Part shown: positions 14,498-23,275 of the stretch, one piece after another
How positions within the stretch are numbered: position 1 is the first letter of the stretch
Layout of the letters: the number at the start of each line of letters is the position of its first letter
NCBI GenBank assembly: GCA_016720835.1
Contig: JADKJW010000021.1
Location: forward strand, 1-39,402
DNA: 39,402 bases
Source: Ignavibacteria bacterium
GTDB lineage: Bacteria > Bacteroidota > Ignavibacteria > SZUA-365
Reading direction: 5' to 3'
Program-made: the position numbers and the translations under genes
The notes under the pieces: generated by a model
Database searches by the model: none
The model's input: the letters and a program-made list of their open reading frames with translations, nothing else
Told to the model about the DNA's origin: nothing

Positions 14498-16785
14498 CGC
14501 GGACTCCGTTCCTGCGCGGGCACGGTATTCCGCGGCGCCGCGACCGGTGCGGGTGCGGAACGTCGCGAGGACTTCTTCAACGCCGGAAGCGCCCGCTTCG
14601 CCGGCGATGGCGCGTCCGTCGTCTGGAGCACCGGTGTTTCGACAGCCTGCACGGGAAACGCGGGCGGCACGGGCGCCGGCATCTGCTGCTGCGTTGCCAT
14701 CTCTTCGCGCGTGGCGGCTCGTTGATATTCCTCCATTCGCGCGCTTTCGTAGCCGCGCCGCTTCACGACCACCTGCCAGTCAAACGGGGTCGATGAGACG
14801 CCGCCGCCCAGCTCGCGCACGACGAAGTGGTCGCGTCCCTTGCCCGCGACGTACAAGCCGCGGCAATCGCCCGCAGGCGTCAGCGACACGATCATCGGAT
14901 GGACATCGTCAATGGTAACGGTTTCGAGAAAGATGGGGTCGAGACGCACCACGGCTTCCCCGTTCGCAAGGCGCGAAGAACCGTAATCCGTGTAGCGCAC
15001 GTCCGGCGCTTCCACCGCGTACATCTGCCGCGTGCCGTAGCTTGCGGTTGGAATGATGTTGTTCTTGGTTCCCACGAAAAAGAAATTCCCGACGGGGTTG
15101 AGATGCCCGACGAAACCTCCTGTCGGATTCTTGATCGTGAGGCCTTCCACCGGATCGAGGCGCATGATGTTGCCGTTCTGCAACGGCACGGTGACGCCGG
15201 CGTAGTACGTTTCCGGCTGATAGTGGAAGGAGTGTCCGCGGCTGTCGTGATATGTTGCAGTGGTTCCGGCGGAATCAGCGATGGAGATTCCTCTGAAAAA
15301 TCCGTGTCCGGTTTGCGAAATGCCACCTTGGATGACCAGGCTCCCCGGTTGGAATACGCCGAATCCATTGGGCGTCCACTGCCCCACTGTCCGTCCTGCC
15401 GCATCGTTGACAAAGAAACTTGAACCGACGACCTGGCTGCCCAGGATCGTTGTCGTGTCGGCCTTGCCCGTCGAAGGGTCGGTGGAGATATAGAACTCGG
15501 GAACGCGGTGCACGTAGCGATTCTGGTCGAAGGTCACCACGGGCGTCCCGCCGCTGTTGACCACGCCGATGTTCCGTCCGGTGATCGTCCCGCCGTCAAT
15601 GACCGTCGTGTCGCGCTTGCCGGTGAGCGGGTCGACGTGCACGTACATTTCCGGAACTTCGTGATACGATCCGGTTTCATCGAAACCGACCTTGAGATTA
15701 CCATCGCCGTCGTACACGCTGATGGCGTTGGTCGACAGTTCTCCGCCGTGAATCGTGGTGGTGTCCTTTCTTCCGGTGGGGGTCGTGTAGATGTAATACT
15801 CGGGAACATTGTGCTCGGATTTCTCCTGATCGAACAGCACCGCCGAGCCGCCCCTGCCGTCGCCGATCAGGATCTGCCCTCCGTGCAACTTCGTCGTATC
15901 CTTGTGCCCGGTCACGGGATCGGTGTAGATGTACAGTTCCGGAATATTGTGCACCGATCTGTCCTGATCGAAAGACACGGCCACTCCCCCCTTGCCGTCG
16001 GTGATCCAGAACTGCCCGCCATGAATGCGTGTGGTGTCCTTCTTTTTCGTGACAGGATCTTCGTAGATGAAGTACTCCGGTCCGTAGTGCTCGGAGAGTG
16101 TCAGCACGACGAGCGAGTCGGTGCGCACGATGGAGACGGTGTCCTTGCCGCCGCCGCCTCCCGGAGGTCCGGCGGGTCCGCGCGGACCCTGGCAGTCGAG
16201 CGCATCCCATTTGCCGTCGGCGTTCTTGTCTTCGGCGGGATCGCCCGCGCCGTTGCCGTTGAGATCCCAGCAGTCGATGCCGTCGGCGCCCTTTGCGCCC
16301 GGGACTCCGGGAGGACCCTGCGGTCCCGGAGGCAGCGGCTGTTTCAGTGAATCGGCGTAGAGCGCGACCATTGCGATCGGCGTCGTGTATATCGGGATGA
16401 GCGGAAGCAGCGTCTCGTTGTTCACCGTCAGCCGCAATGCCACGCGGCGCTGGAAGATGTGCGGATCCAGTTTGTTCCCCGCGGTATCCACGCTGCCGAT
16501 GGCGTGCTCGAAGAGACCCTTCTTCGTGGTGATGGACGCGCTCTCCGAGAAGAGCACAGCGCCGATATTCACCGCCTGATCGAGGATCTCGAATTTCATC
16601 TGATACGCGCCGTCCGGCTGCGGCGTGCCGTCCGGTTTGTTCAGACAGCCCTGGTAGTGGAACTGTCTCGCGACACTGGGTGAAGGGATCGCAAGCGTCC
16701 CGGAAATTCCCGCTTCCTGTGCCCTCACCGACGACAACGCGGCGACGCAGCACAGGACCATGTATCCGTACCGTACCTTCTGCAT
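14494..16785 (-). CDS. Collagen-like, tail-fibre-like repetitive surface protein
   Basis: 763 residues. Signal peptide (MQKVRYGYMVLCCVAALSSV, cleaved near RAQ). Residues about 40-145 match the N-terminal domain common in such proteins (FHYQGCLNKPDGTPQPDGAY). Collagen Gly-X-Y runs at 154-168 and 200-210 flank a calcium-loop-like insert, DLNGNGAGDPAEDKNADGKW. Residues about 236-470 hold five repeats of about 45-50 residues with consensus PExYIYTDPxTGxxDTTxIHGG followed by a GxxVxFDQ strand. Near the C-terminus is a segment frequent in bacterial fibre proteins (RLDPIFLETVTIDDVH, GLYVAGKGRDHFVVRELGGG, VVKRRGYES). It ends with a Pro/Ala-rich tail without a T9SS domain. AAGGAG precedes the ATG; a promoter lies at 16878-16906. 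Confidence 0.78.
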   Translation of the reverse strand: MQKVRYGYMVLCCVAALSSVRAQEAGISGTLAIPSPSVARQFHYQGCLNKPDGTPQPDGAYQMKFEILDQAVNIGAVLFSESASITTKKGLFEHAIGSVDTAGNKLDPHIFQRRVALRLTVNNETLLPLIPIYTTPIAMVALYADSLKQPLPPGPQGPPGVPGAKGADGIDCWDLNGNGAGDPAEDKNADGKWDALDCQGPRGPAGPPGGGGGKDTVSIVRTDSLVVLTLSEHYGPEYFIYEDPVTKKKDTTRIHGGQFWITDGKGGVAVSFDQDRSVHNIPELYIYTDPVTGHKDTTKLHGGQILIGDGRGGSAVLFDQEKSEHNVPEYYIYTTPTGRKDTTTIHGGELSTNAISVYDGDGNLKVGFDETGSYHEVPEMYVHVDPLTGKRDTTVIDGGTITGRNIGVVNSGGTPVVTFDQNRYVHRVPEFYISTDPSTGKADTTTILGSQVVGSSFFVNDAAGRTVGQWTPNGFGVFQPGSLVIQGGISQTGHGFFRGISIADSAGTTATYHDSRGHSFHYQPETYYAGVTVPLQNGNIMRLDPVEGLTIKNPTGGFVGHLNPVGNFFFVGTKNNIIPTASYGTRQMYAVEAPDVRYTDYGSSRLANGEAVVRLDPIFLETVTIDDVHPMIVSLTPAGDCRGLYVAGKGRDHFVVRELGGGVSSTPFDWQVVVKRRGYESARMEEYQRAATREEMATQQQMPAPVPPAFPVQAVETPVLQTTDAPSPAKRALPALKKSSRRSAPAPVAAPRNTVPAQERSPR

Positions 16786-16877
16786 GGCAGGCTCCTTTAT
16801 CCGAAATCGAACAACGGTTGCCGCCGCGCGCTGAACGCGCTCACGCGGCAGCTTCTGAAATGAGGTGTTATTCGGAT

Positions 16878-16906
16878 ATGATATGGAGCAATTATGGGAA
16901 AGTCAA
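16878..16906 (-). promoter_or_regulatory. Sigma70-like promoter for the collagen-like gene
   Basis: On the minus strand, TTGACT (16901-16906), a 17-bp spacer and TATCAT (16878-16883). The leader to ATG 16785 would be about 85 bases. It would also drive the overlapping T9SS gene. Confidence 0.6.
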
Positions 16907-16955
16907 TAGCTGCCAGTGGACGATCGGCATACGAGTGGTATGCTGCCGCGCCGTC

Positions 16956-19022
16956 TTATCGCAACACGAGCAGCGGGACGCTCCGCATCGCGCTTCCCGC
17001 GCTGACGCGGCATTCGTAGATGCCCGGTGTCAGAGCAGATGCATCGAAAGGCCACGACACGGTGCCGCCCGGCCGATCACCGTCGGCCAGGATCGCAACA
17101 CGGCGACCCAGCAGGTCATGCACGGCGACTGTCAGAGCATCGCCGCTCCCGCACTCCACAATGATGCGCGCGGATGCACGGACCGGATTCGGAACAACGC
17201 GGATGGTGAAGGAAGAAGGCACAGCAACGGCAGATACTCCCGTCAATGGATCCCCCGTCCACTTGTGCACGCCTCCGCCCCAACTGCCGCTGTAAAACAC
17301 ATTGCCGCCCGCGCTGGCGATGGCGCGCGTGTCGAGATTCGTGAGGCCTCTGCTGAATTCCCTCCACGGAGTCGAGGACGAAACCACATCGTACGCGAAC
17401 ACCCCCCAGGCGGCGGCCACCAGCGCGCTCGAGGAGGTCCTGGCGAACTGTGCGATGCTTCCTTGAATTCCGGGAGGGTATGGGGACCAGCTGTCGCCAT
17501 TGTCATTCGAGACACGGATGTCCGAGCCGGTGGAAATCGCAATCTCGCCGGCATCGGCATTGATCGCCGGGATACGGGAAGCGCCCGTGATGGTGAGCTT
17601 GCTCCATGTACCACCGTCGTCGGTCGAACGATACACGCCGTCGGAAACCGTGCCAACGAACATGGCGGTCGCAGTCCAGGCCATGCCGAGTACCTGCGAC
17701 GACCCGAGGCCGTTCGAGACGTCCGTCCATGCCGCGCCGTTGTTCGTGCTTCGGAACAGCTTGTCGTTCAGTCCGCCGACGAACACATGCCCCGCCGGAC
17801 TCACCTCCACGGCGCTCAGATCGTTTTCCGGCACGTCGCCGCTTGTTTTCGCGAAGCTCCTTCCTCCATCCGTCGAAATGAGCACGCCGCCGTATCCTGC
17901 GGTGAAACAGGATCCGTCGGGCGAGACGGCCACGTGCGTGAGCCCCGCGGTGTTCTCCGACGATGCCGCCCACGTGCCTCCGCCATCGCTGCTCAGCATC
18001 AGCGGGCCGCCGTTCTGGCACACGAGCACGGTCCCGGATGTGGATACGGCGATGTCGCTCACCTGCAGGTTCGTGAGTCCGGCATCGCTGCGTTTCCACG
18101 TCGCCGCGCCGTCCTCGCTGCGCCGTATGCCATCCCACTGCGTCCCCGCCAGTAATGTCGAAGATGTTTTGATAACGTCGTAGACGAGTGTCTTCGAAGC
18201 GGTACTCTTCGTCCATAGCGCGCCATCGTTGCTGCTCGTGTAGACGAAGCCTCCCGATCCCGCCGCGGCAAGGGAACCTGCGGACAGCACGACGATGCAT
18301 TCGAGGTTGAGGGCGGTCACCCCGGAATTTCGCGCCTCCCAGCTCGTGCCATTGTCGGTCGAGATGCGCACGCCGTCCGAACTCGCGATGTAGATCTTCG
18401 ATCCCTCGAATGCGATACGATTGACGCTTGCGCCGGTAAGCGACGGATCGGCTTCCGTCCACGTCCCCCCCTGATCCGTCGATCTGTACAAGCCACGCCT
18501 GTACAAGCCCGCGTAGAGCACATCCGCGCTGCTGATCGCCAGCGACATGAGACGTTTTTCCGGGAGTCCGGCCGTGATGTCCGTCCAGTCCTTGCCCCCG
18601 TTCGTGGACCGGTGCACCCCTTCCCAGCCGCCGATGAAGAGGTGGCCGCTCGCATTCAACGCGACACCGAAGCCGTTCTGCCCGCTCGGGACGGGGATGT
18701 CGGTCCACGTGTTTCCGTTGTCGCTCGAGAGCAGCAGGCCGTTCTGCAGACCGGCGTAGATCCGCGTGCCGTGCATGAAAAAGCGGCGCACGGTAACGTT
18801 TTGGACAATCGGATGCGGCGTCCAGTTGAGGCCGTCGTCCGTGGATATGTAGAGGCCGCCCGACTCGCAACCGGCGAGCACCTGCCCGTTCGACGCCGCG
18901 CACAGCGTGAACACGCGGCCGTTGCTCAATGCCGTCACCGGGGTCCATCGATTCTGCGCCCGAGACGTGAACGACGCGGCCAGCATGGCAATGCATGCGA
19001 ATGCACTCATCTTTGCGAACAT
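16956..19022 (-). CDS. BNR/sortilin-type beta-propeller protein with T9SS sorting domain
   Basis: 688 residues from ATG 19020-19022, chosen because GGAGG lies eight bases upstream and a signal peptide follows (MFAKMSAFACIAMLAASFTS, cleavage near RAQ). It contains a dozen or so blades with Asp-box/BNR signatures: STDDGLNWT, SSDNGNTWTD, STNGGKDWTD, STDQGGTWTE, STDNGTSWE, SSDGGGTWA, STDGGRSF, STNNGAAWTD, STDDGGTWSK, SNDNGDSWS. The C-terminus is a T9SS type A domain (VVPNPVRASARI, VHDLLGRRVAIL, LTPGIYECRV). Such proteins are exported photosystem-stability/sortilin-like propellers of unknown ligand. A longer frame upstream lacks both a Shine-Dalgarno site and a signal peptide. Confidence 0.85.
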   Translation of the reverse strand: MFAKMSAFACIAMLAASFTSRAQNRWTPVTALSNGRVFTLCAASNGQVLAGCESGGLYISTDDGLNWTPHPIVQNVTVRRFFMHGTRIYAGLQNGLLLSSDNGNTWTDIPVPSGQNGFGVALNASGHLFIGGWEGVHRSTNGGKDWTDITAGLPEKRLMSLAISSADVLYAGLYRRGLYRSTDQGGTWTEADPSLTGASVNRIAFEGSKIYIASSDGVRISTDNGTSWEARNSGVTALNLECIVVLSAGSLAAAGSGGFVYTSSNDGALWTKSTASKTLVYDVIKTSSTLLAGTQWDGIRRSEDGAATWKRSDAGLTNLQVSDIAVSTSGTVLVCQNGGPLMLSSDGGGTWAASSENTAGLTHVAVSPDGSCFTAGYGGVLISTDGGRSFAKTSGDVPENDLSAVEVSPAGHVFVGGLNDKLFRSTNNGAAWTDVSNGLGSSQVLGMAWTATAMFVGTVSDGVYRSTDDGGTWSKLTITGASRIPAINADAGEIAISTGSDIRVSNDNGDSWSPYPPGIQGSIAQFARTSSSALVAAAWGVFAYDVVSSSTPWREFSRGLTNLDTRAIASAGGNVFYSGSWGGGVHKWTGDPLTGVSAVAVPSSFTIRVVPNPVRASARIIVECGSGDALTVAVHDLLGRRVAILADGDRPGGTVSWPFDASALTPGIYECRVSAGSAMRSVPLLVLR

Positions 19023-19111
19023 GATCCGACCTCCATGTGCTGTGTTTCCGATGCGACGCGGCGTCCGTCCCGTGACCACGGCAGCGTCGCGGCGATGTGT
19101 GTGAATACGCA

Positions 19112-19140
19112 AAGCTACCGCGAATAAACCGTCAGAACAA
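19112..19140 (-). promoter_or_regulatory. Possible sigma70-like promoter for the BNR-propeller gene
   Basis: On the minus strand, TTGTTC (19135-19140), a 17-bp spacer and TAGCTT (19112-19117). This is a weak match, but spacing and position (leader about 83 bases) fit the start at 19022. Confidence 0.35.
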
Positions 19141-19304
19141 GAGTATGTTGTCGTGATTATTCGATCCGCCAGCGGCCGTCGCGTCGATGATGATGCCGGC
19201 CAGAGGAAGGTCGGCAGCGCTCACGAGCCTCCCCGCGATGAATGCGCCGCCGTTGCGAATGCGACGAATCCCGCCGTGAAACGGTCGAATCCGTGCAGGG
19301 ACAT
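19132..19304 (-). CDS. Possible small frameshifted gene
   Basis: A near-ideal Shine-Dalgarno sequence (ACGGGAGGCGGA) precedes ATG 19302-19304, followed by SLHGFDRFTAGF in one frame. The next frame then continues RNGGAFIAGRLVSAADLPLA, GIIIDATAAGGSNNHDN and ends ILLF-stop at 19132. The two pieces join into about 57 residues if one base is missing near 19255-19270. Codons in both pieces have the G/C-ending bias of neighbouring genes. No family is recognised. The alternative is chance; without the frame fix the ORF is only 27 residues. Confidence 0.3.
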
Positions 19305-19406
19305 TCCGCCTCCCGTGATTGAGAAGTTCAGGATAAGAAAGACGCTTTTGTGGAATTTATTGCGTCTCCACCCCGCATTCAAGGTATTTCGAAGCGTCAG
19401 GCCCGC

Positions 19407-19628
19407 TCACTCCGTCTTCTTCGCGAACACCGACCAGCCGAGGTAGCCCACGAGGCCGACGATGATGGAACCAAGCAGCCAGAGCCAGGTGCGCTGGGGG
19501 AGGAAGCCGAAGGCGAGGATCTCGCTGTTCCCCGATCCCGCTTCCATCGCCCCGCCGCCGAAGAGCATGAAAATCGCGAGCGCTGCCAGGAGCGCGATGA
19601 TGGGGGTGATATGTGTCGTTTTCGTCAT
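19407..19628 (-). CDS. Small two-helix membrane protein
   Basis: 73 residues: a hydrophobic segment at about 8-25 (ITPIIALLAALAIFMLFGGG), a short loop with polar residues (AMEAGSGNSEILAFG) and a second hydrophobic segment at about 46-66 (WLWLLGSIIVGLVGYLGWSV), ending FAKKTE. No family is recognised. It lies 15 bases downstream of the PAP2 gene on the same strand, so it is likely co-transcribed and may be a small partner or simply a hypothetical membrane peptide. Confidence 0.55.
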   Translation of the reverse strand: MTKTTHITPIIALLAALAIFMLFGGGAMEAGSGNSEILAFGFLPQRTWLWLLGSIIVGLVGYLGWSVFAKKTE

Positions 19629-19643
19629 CGCTCATGCCGTGTT

Positions 19644-20507
19644 TTATTTCGGGCGCCACTGCACGCGCAGGCCTGTGCCTTCGAAGGAGGAATACACGCC
19701 CACGGATGCATTCTCGCCGCTGATGCGGTGGAACTCGGGGATCAGAATGCCGCAGAGCATGCCCACACCGAAACCGACGGCGATGTCGGACGGAAAATGC
19801 GACAGCGCGCGCAGACGCATGTACGAGAGGATGAGCGGCGGGATGGACGCCGCCGCGTAGACGAAGTACTTGTTGTTTCCGAGTTCCGGATGGTAATCGC
19901 AGAATATCTTCGCGGTGATGAAGGAGGCCGATGCGCCCGAGGCGACGTGGCCGCTGTACATCGAACTGCGGTTGCTGCCCCGGGTCCTGATCTCGCTGTC
20001 GCCGAGTTCGTCGTAGTACACCACGGGACGGTACTTGTTCTGGAACGTGGGGCCGAACGGCGCGTACAGGTACATGTTGTTCGTCAGGAGGATGGTCTCC
20101 GCGTAGAGGAGCAGGATGTCCAGCCAGTCGCGCCGGATCTTCCCGTCCAGCATGGTCAGCGCCGGCAGCAGGATGATGCCCGTCAGCACCTTATCGGAGA
20201 GATCCACATAGTACTTCATGGTCGAGAGGTCCTGCTGCAGGGCCCAGTGGTCGATGCCATTGATGTTGTCCCTGGTGACGGCCTGCAATTCCGCGTTCGA
20301 CAGGATCGTTTTTCCCGTGATCCAGGCGATGCCGATTTTCTCCGCGGCGAGTCCGCCGGCGAGAATGCCTCCCGTGACCCAGTAGTTGATGCGGTAGGGA
20401 TGAAATGCCGTGTCCCGCTCTGCGGTTTGCGCGCCAACCGGTTGTGCCAGAGCGACGGAAGTGAGGACGAAGACGAAGAGGAGTATGCCGGGGGAGCGAA
20501 AGTGCAT
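19644..20507 (-). CDS. PAP2-family phosphatase with signal peptide
   Basis: 287 residues from ATG 20505-20507, where a signal sequence starts (MHFRSPGILLFVFVLTSVAL, cleaved near GAQ). The PAP2 acid-phosphatase motifs are in order: NKYRPVVYYDE (K-R-P motif 1), SMYSGHVASGA (SGH motif 2) and MRLRALSHFPSDIAVGF (R...H..SD motif 3). Several hydrophobic helices surround them. Family members dephosphorylate phosphatidic acid, lipid phosphates or undecaprenyl pyrophosphate on the outer face of the membrane. An in-frame upstream region (to 20624) lacks a signal-like start. Its target may be lipid A or carrier lipid recycling (inference). Confidence 0.85.
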   Translation of the reverse strand: MHFRSPGILLFVFVLTSVALAQPVGAQTAERDTAFHPYRINYWVTGGILAGGLAAEKIGIAWITGKTILSNAELQAVTRDNINGIDHWALQQDLSTMKYYVDLSDKVLTGIILLPALTMLDGKIRRDWLDILLLYAETILLTNNMYLYAPFGPTFQNKYRPVVYYDELGDSEIRTRGSNRSSMYSGHVASGASASFITAKIFCDYHPELGNNKYFVYAAASIPPLILSYMRLRALSHFPSDIAVGFGVGMLCGILIPEFHRISGENASVGVYSSFEGTGLRVQWRPK

Positions 20508-20698
20508 GTTCTGACTCGGATGGATGTTTCCTGGGCCTGCCGTTGTGGCAGAACCGCACTGAAATGTCCGTGAATTCCATACCGGAAGCGTTACACATTT
20601 GCGGCAGGATGTTGCATGATTCACACACTGCTCCGGATTGGAATTCCCTGCCGGGGATGCTAGTTTGATTTTCCGATGAAAAAGCTCTCACGCACCCC

Positions 20699-23143
20699 AT
20701 GACCACGCGCAGGACCATCGCCTTCGGCGTTGCCGTTTCGCTGGCGATTCTGGCTGTCGCGGGGTATTTCGCCCTGCGTCACGTGGTCCTGAAATCACTG
20801 CCGGAAACGGAAGGGACGCTGGAGGTGGACTGCGTCAGCGCCCGGGTTGAAATCCGGCGCGACGGGGCCGGTATTCCGCACATCTTCGCTTCCAGCGACG
20901 CGGATCTGTACGCGGGCAACGGGTACGTCCACGCGCAGGACCGCCTGTGGCAGATGGATCTGCTGCGGCGGTACGGGCGCGGCCGCCTCGCGGAAATCTT
21001 CGGCGCGCGCGCCCTGCCTTCTGACCGCCTTATGCGTACGCTCGGCATCGGACGCATCGCCGACTCTCTCTACTCCGCTGTTTCTCCCGAGACGCGCCGC
21101 ATCCTCGGCTGGTATGCCGACGGCGTGAATGCCTGCATGCGCGCGCAGCGGGGAAGATACCCGGTCGAATTCGACTTGCTGCAATATGCGCCGGAGCCAT
21201 GGACACCGCAGGACTGCCTCGTGATCGACCGGCTGATGGGCTGGGAACTCGCGCTGTCCTGGTGGTCCGACCTGCTCTATGCGGATCTCGTCCTGACACT
21301 GGGAGAGGAGAAGGCGCGCGAAGCGTTCCCGCGCGAATCCGACGAGAACATCACCATCGCCTCCGCATCGTTGCGCGACGCGGCCGGGCCGCTCCGCGCC
21401 TTCCGCGAGGATTTCCTCGCCGCCCGCGCCGTGCTCGGAATGGACGGATCAGCGATCGGCAGCAACTGCTGGGCCGTCACGAAATCGAAGTCCGCCACCG
21501 GCCTGCCCCTGCTCGCGAACGATCCGCACCTGCTGCACATGCAGCCCGCGCGCTGGTACCTGGTGCATCTGTCGGGTCCCGGCATGAACGTGGCGGGCGC
21601 GGGCATTCCCGGCACGCCGGGCGTGGTGATCGGACACAACGACCATCTCGCATGGGGCGTCACGAACGGCATGATCGACGATGCGGACTTCGCCCTGGAA
21701 CGCGTGAGCTTCAAGGACAGCACCTACGAATACCGCGGCTCCATGCGCCGTCTCGGCGTCCGCGTCGACTCGATCCTCGTCAGGGACAGCAGCGCCGTGG
21801 AACTGACGGTGTACTCCACCGCGCGCGGTCCGATCATCAATGGCGCCCATCCCTCGCGTCCGGACCCCTCGTCCCTGCGCGGCAACGCGCCGGTGTCGCT
21901 GCGCTGGACCGGCTTCGAGGCCTCGGACGAAATCCGCGCGATCGCGCGCATGAACCGCGCGACGGATATCGCGGGCTTCCGCGAGGCGCTCCGGGATTTC
22001 GGACTCCCCTGTCAGAATTTCACGGTGGCGGACCGCGGCGGGTCGATCGCGTATCAGCTTGCGGGTCTCGTGCCGCTGCGCGACGAGGCCGCCGCCACCC
22101 TGCCCTCGAACGGCTGGGAAGGCGCCGGCGAGTGGCGCGGCTTCCTGCCCTTCGACGCGCTGCCCGCGCTTCGCGATCCGGCGGACGACATGCTCGCCTC
22201 CGCCAACAACCGCATCATGAAGAATCCGCCGGCGTATCTCTCGCGCCTGTGGGAGAGCGACTCGCGCATCTCGCGCATCCGCGACATGCTGGCCGAACAG
22301 AAACACTTCGCGGCAGCCGACTTCCGCTTCATGCAGATGGACGTCCGTTCGAACCATGCCGCGAGCATCCGCGATGATCTCGTCCGCGCCCTCGGCAACA
22401 TGCCAGGCCGGGACCCCGAGCTCACGCGCGTGCTCGCGCGTCTCGAGCGTTGGGATCTGCGCATGACCGAAAACTCCGTCTCCGCATCCATCTTCAACGC
22501 CGTGTTCGTGCGGCTCCTGCACGAGACCTTCGAGGACGAGATGGGACCGCAACTGTTCTCGCATTACCTCCGTCTGTCGAACATTCCCGTGCGCGTCCTT
22601 CCCGTTCTGCTCGCGGATACTGCCACCACCTGGTTCGACGACGTGCGCACCCCCGGCCTCGAAACACGCGACGACATCCTGCGAAAGTCCGTGCTGCTCG
22701 GCGTGCTGGACCTCGCGCGTCGTCTCGGCCCCGACATGAACACCTGGACCTGGGGCCGCCTCCACACCGTCACCTTCAAGCATCCCGTCGGAGAAATCGC
22801 GCCGCTCGACCGGCTCTTCAACGTCGGTCCATTGCCCGTCGGCGGACAGACCACCACCGTCAACAACGGCGAGTATGCGCTCGCCGATCCCTTCCGCGCC
22901 GTGGTCGGACCCTCGCTGCGCATCATCATGGATCTCGCGGCACTGGACACCTGCCTCGTCACGCTCACCACCGGGCAAAGCGGCCAGCCCCTCAGCGCGC
23001 ATTACTCCGACATGGCCGTGCTCATGCAGAACGGCGCGTATCAGAAGCTGATCAGTAACGTCGACGCCATCCGGCGTTCAGGCTGGGAGACGCGAAGGTG
23101 GCGGGGGTGCCAGGGGGAAGGTGAAAGCGGGAATGCAACGTGA
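20699..23143 (+). CDS. Penicillin acylase family (Ntn) hydrolase
   Basis: 814 residues of the peptidase S45 family: exported enzymes that self-cleave to a heterodimer and hydrolyse amides such as penicillins or acyl-homoserine lactones. The N-terminus is a signal anchor (TIAFGVAVSLAILAVAGYFA). The alpha part has the conserved GIPHIFASSDADLYAGNGY and AQDRLWQMDLLRR. The nucleophile is Ser255 in GSNCWAV, the first residue of the beta chain, followed by LLANDPHL, PGTPGVVIGHNDHLAWGVTN and late NNGEYALADPF-type motifs. The last about 15 residues run into a GA-rich repeat, so the true stop may have been displaced. ATG 20699 is preceded by CACCCC without a Shine-Dalgarno sequence. An 8-codon reading frame (ATG 20675, MKKLSRTP) overlaps it; one more C in CCCC would fuse the two into one longer signal anchor. 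The substrate is unknown. Confidence 0.88.
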   Translation: MTTRRTIAFGVAVSLAILAVAGYFALRHVVLKSLPETEGTLEVDCVSARVEIRRDGAGIPHIFASSDADLYAGNGYVHAQDRLWQMDLLRRYGRGRLAEIFGARALPSDRLMRTLGIGRIADSLYSAVSPETRRILGWYADGVNACMRAQRGRYPVEFDLLQYAPEPWTPQDCLVIDRLMGWELALSWWSDLLYADLVLTLGEEKAREAFPRESDENITIASASLRDAAGPLRAFREDFLAARAVLGMDGSAIGSNCWAVTKSKSATGLPLLANDPHLLHMQPARWYLVHLSGPGMNVAGAGIPGTPGVVIGHNDHLAWGVTNGMIDDADFALERVSFKDSTYEYRGSMRRLGVRVDSILVRDSSAVELTVYSTARGPIINGAHPSRPDPSSLRGNAPVSLRWTGFEASDEIRAIARMNRATDIAGFREALRDFGLPCQNFTVADRGGSIAYQLAGLVPLRDEAAATLPSNGWEGAGEWRGFLPFDALPALRDPADDMLASANNRIMKNPPAYLSRLWESDSRISRIRDMLAEQKHFAAADFRFMQMDVRSNHAASIRDDLVRALGNMPGRDPELTRVLARLERWDLRMTENSVSASIFNAVFVRLLHETFEDEMGPQLFSHYLRLSNIPVRVLPVLLADTATTWFDDVRTPGLETRDDILRKSVLLGVLDLARRLGPDMNTWTWGRLHTVTFKHPVGEIAPLDRLFNVGPLPVGGQTTTVNNGEYALADPFRAVVGPSLRIIMDLAALDTCLVTLTTGQSGQPLSAHYSDMAVLMQNGAYQKLISNVDAIRRSGWETRRWRGCQGEGESGNAT

Positions 23144-23275
23144 AGGGAGAAGGTGAAAGATCGGAGAGAATGCAAGGTGAAGGGAGAAGTTGTCGCGCCA
23201 TGATGGTATCTTGAGCTTGGCATTCTTGCTCGGCACTCCCTACTCCACTACTCCCTACTCCCAGTCCCCACCCCC
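23090..23275. repeat. GA-rich then CT-rich low-complexity junction
   Basis: Purine-rich direct repeats of AAGGTGAAGGGAGAAGG type (23092-23190) cover the acylase 3' end. After a short unique stretch (23190-23230) come pyrimidine repeats of CACTCCCTACTCC type (23230-23270) that stop at the ATG of the sirtuin gene. The purine half is the complement of the CTTCTCCCTTCCCCTTCACC filler at 12160-12200. Confidence 0.65.
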
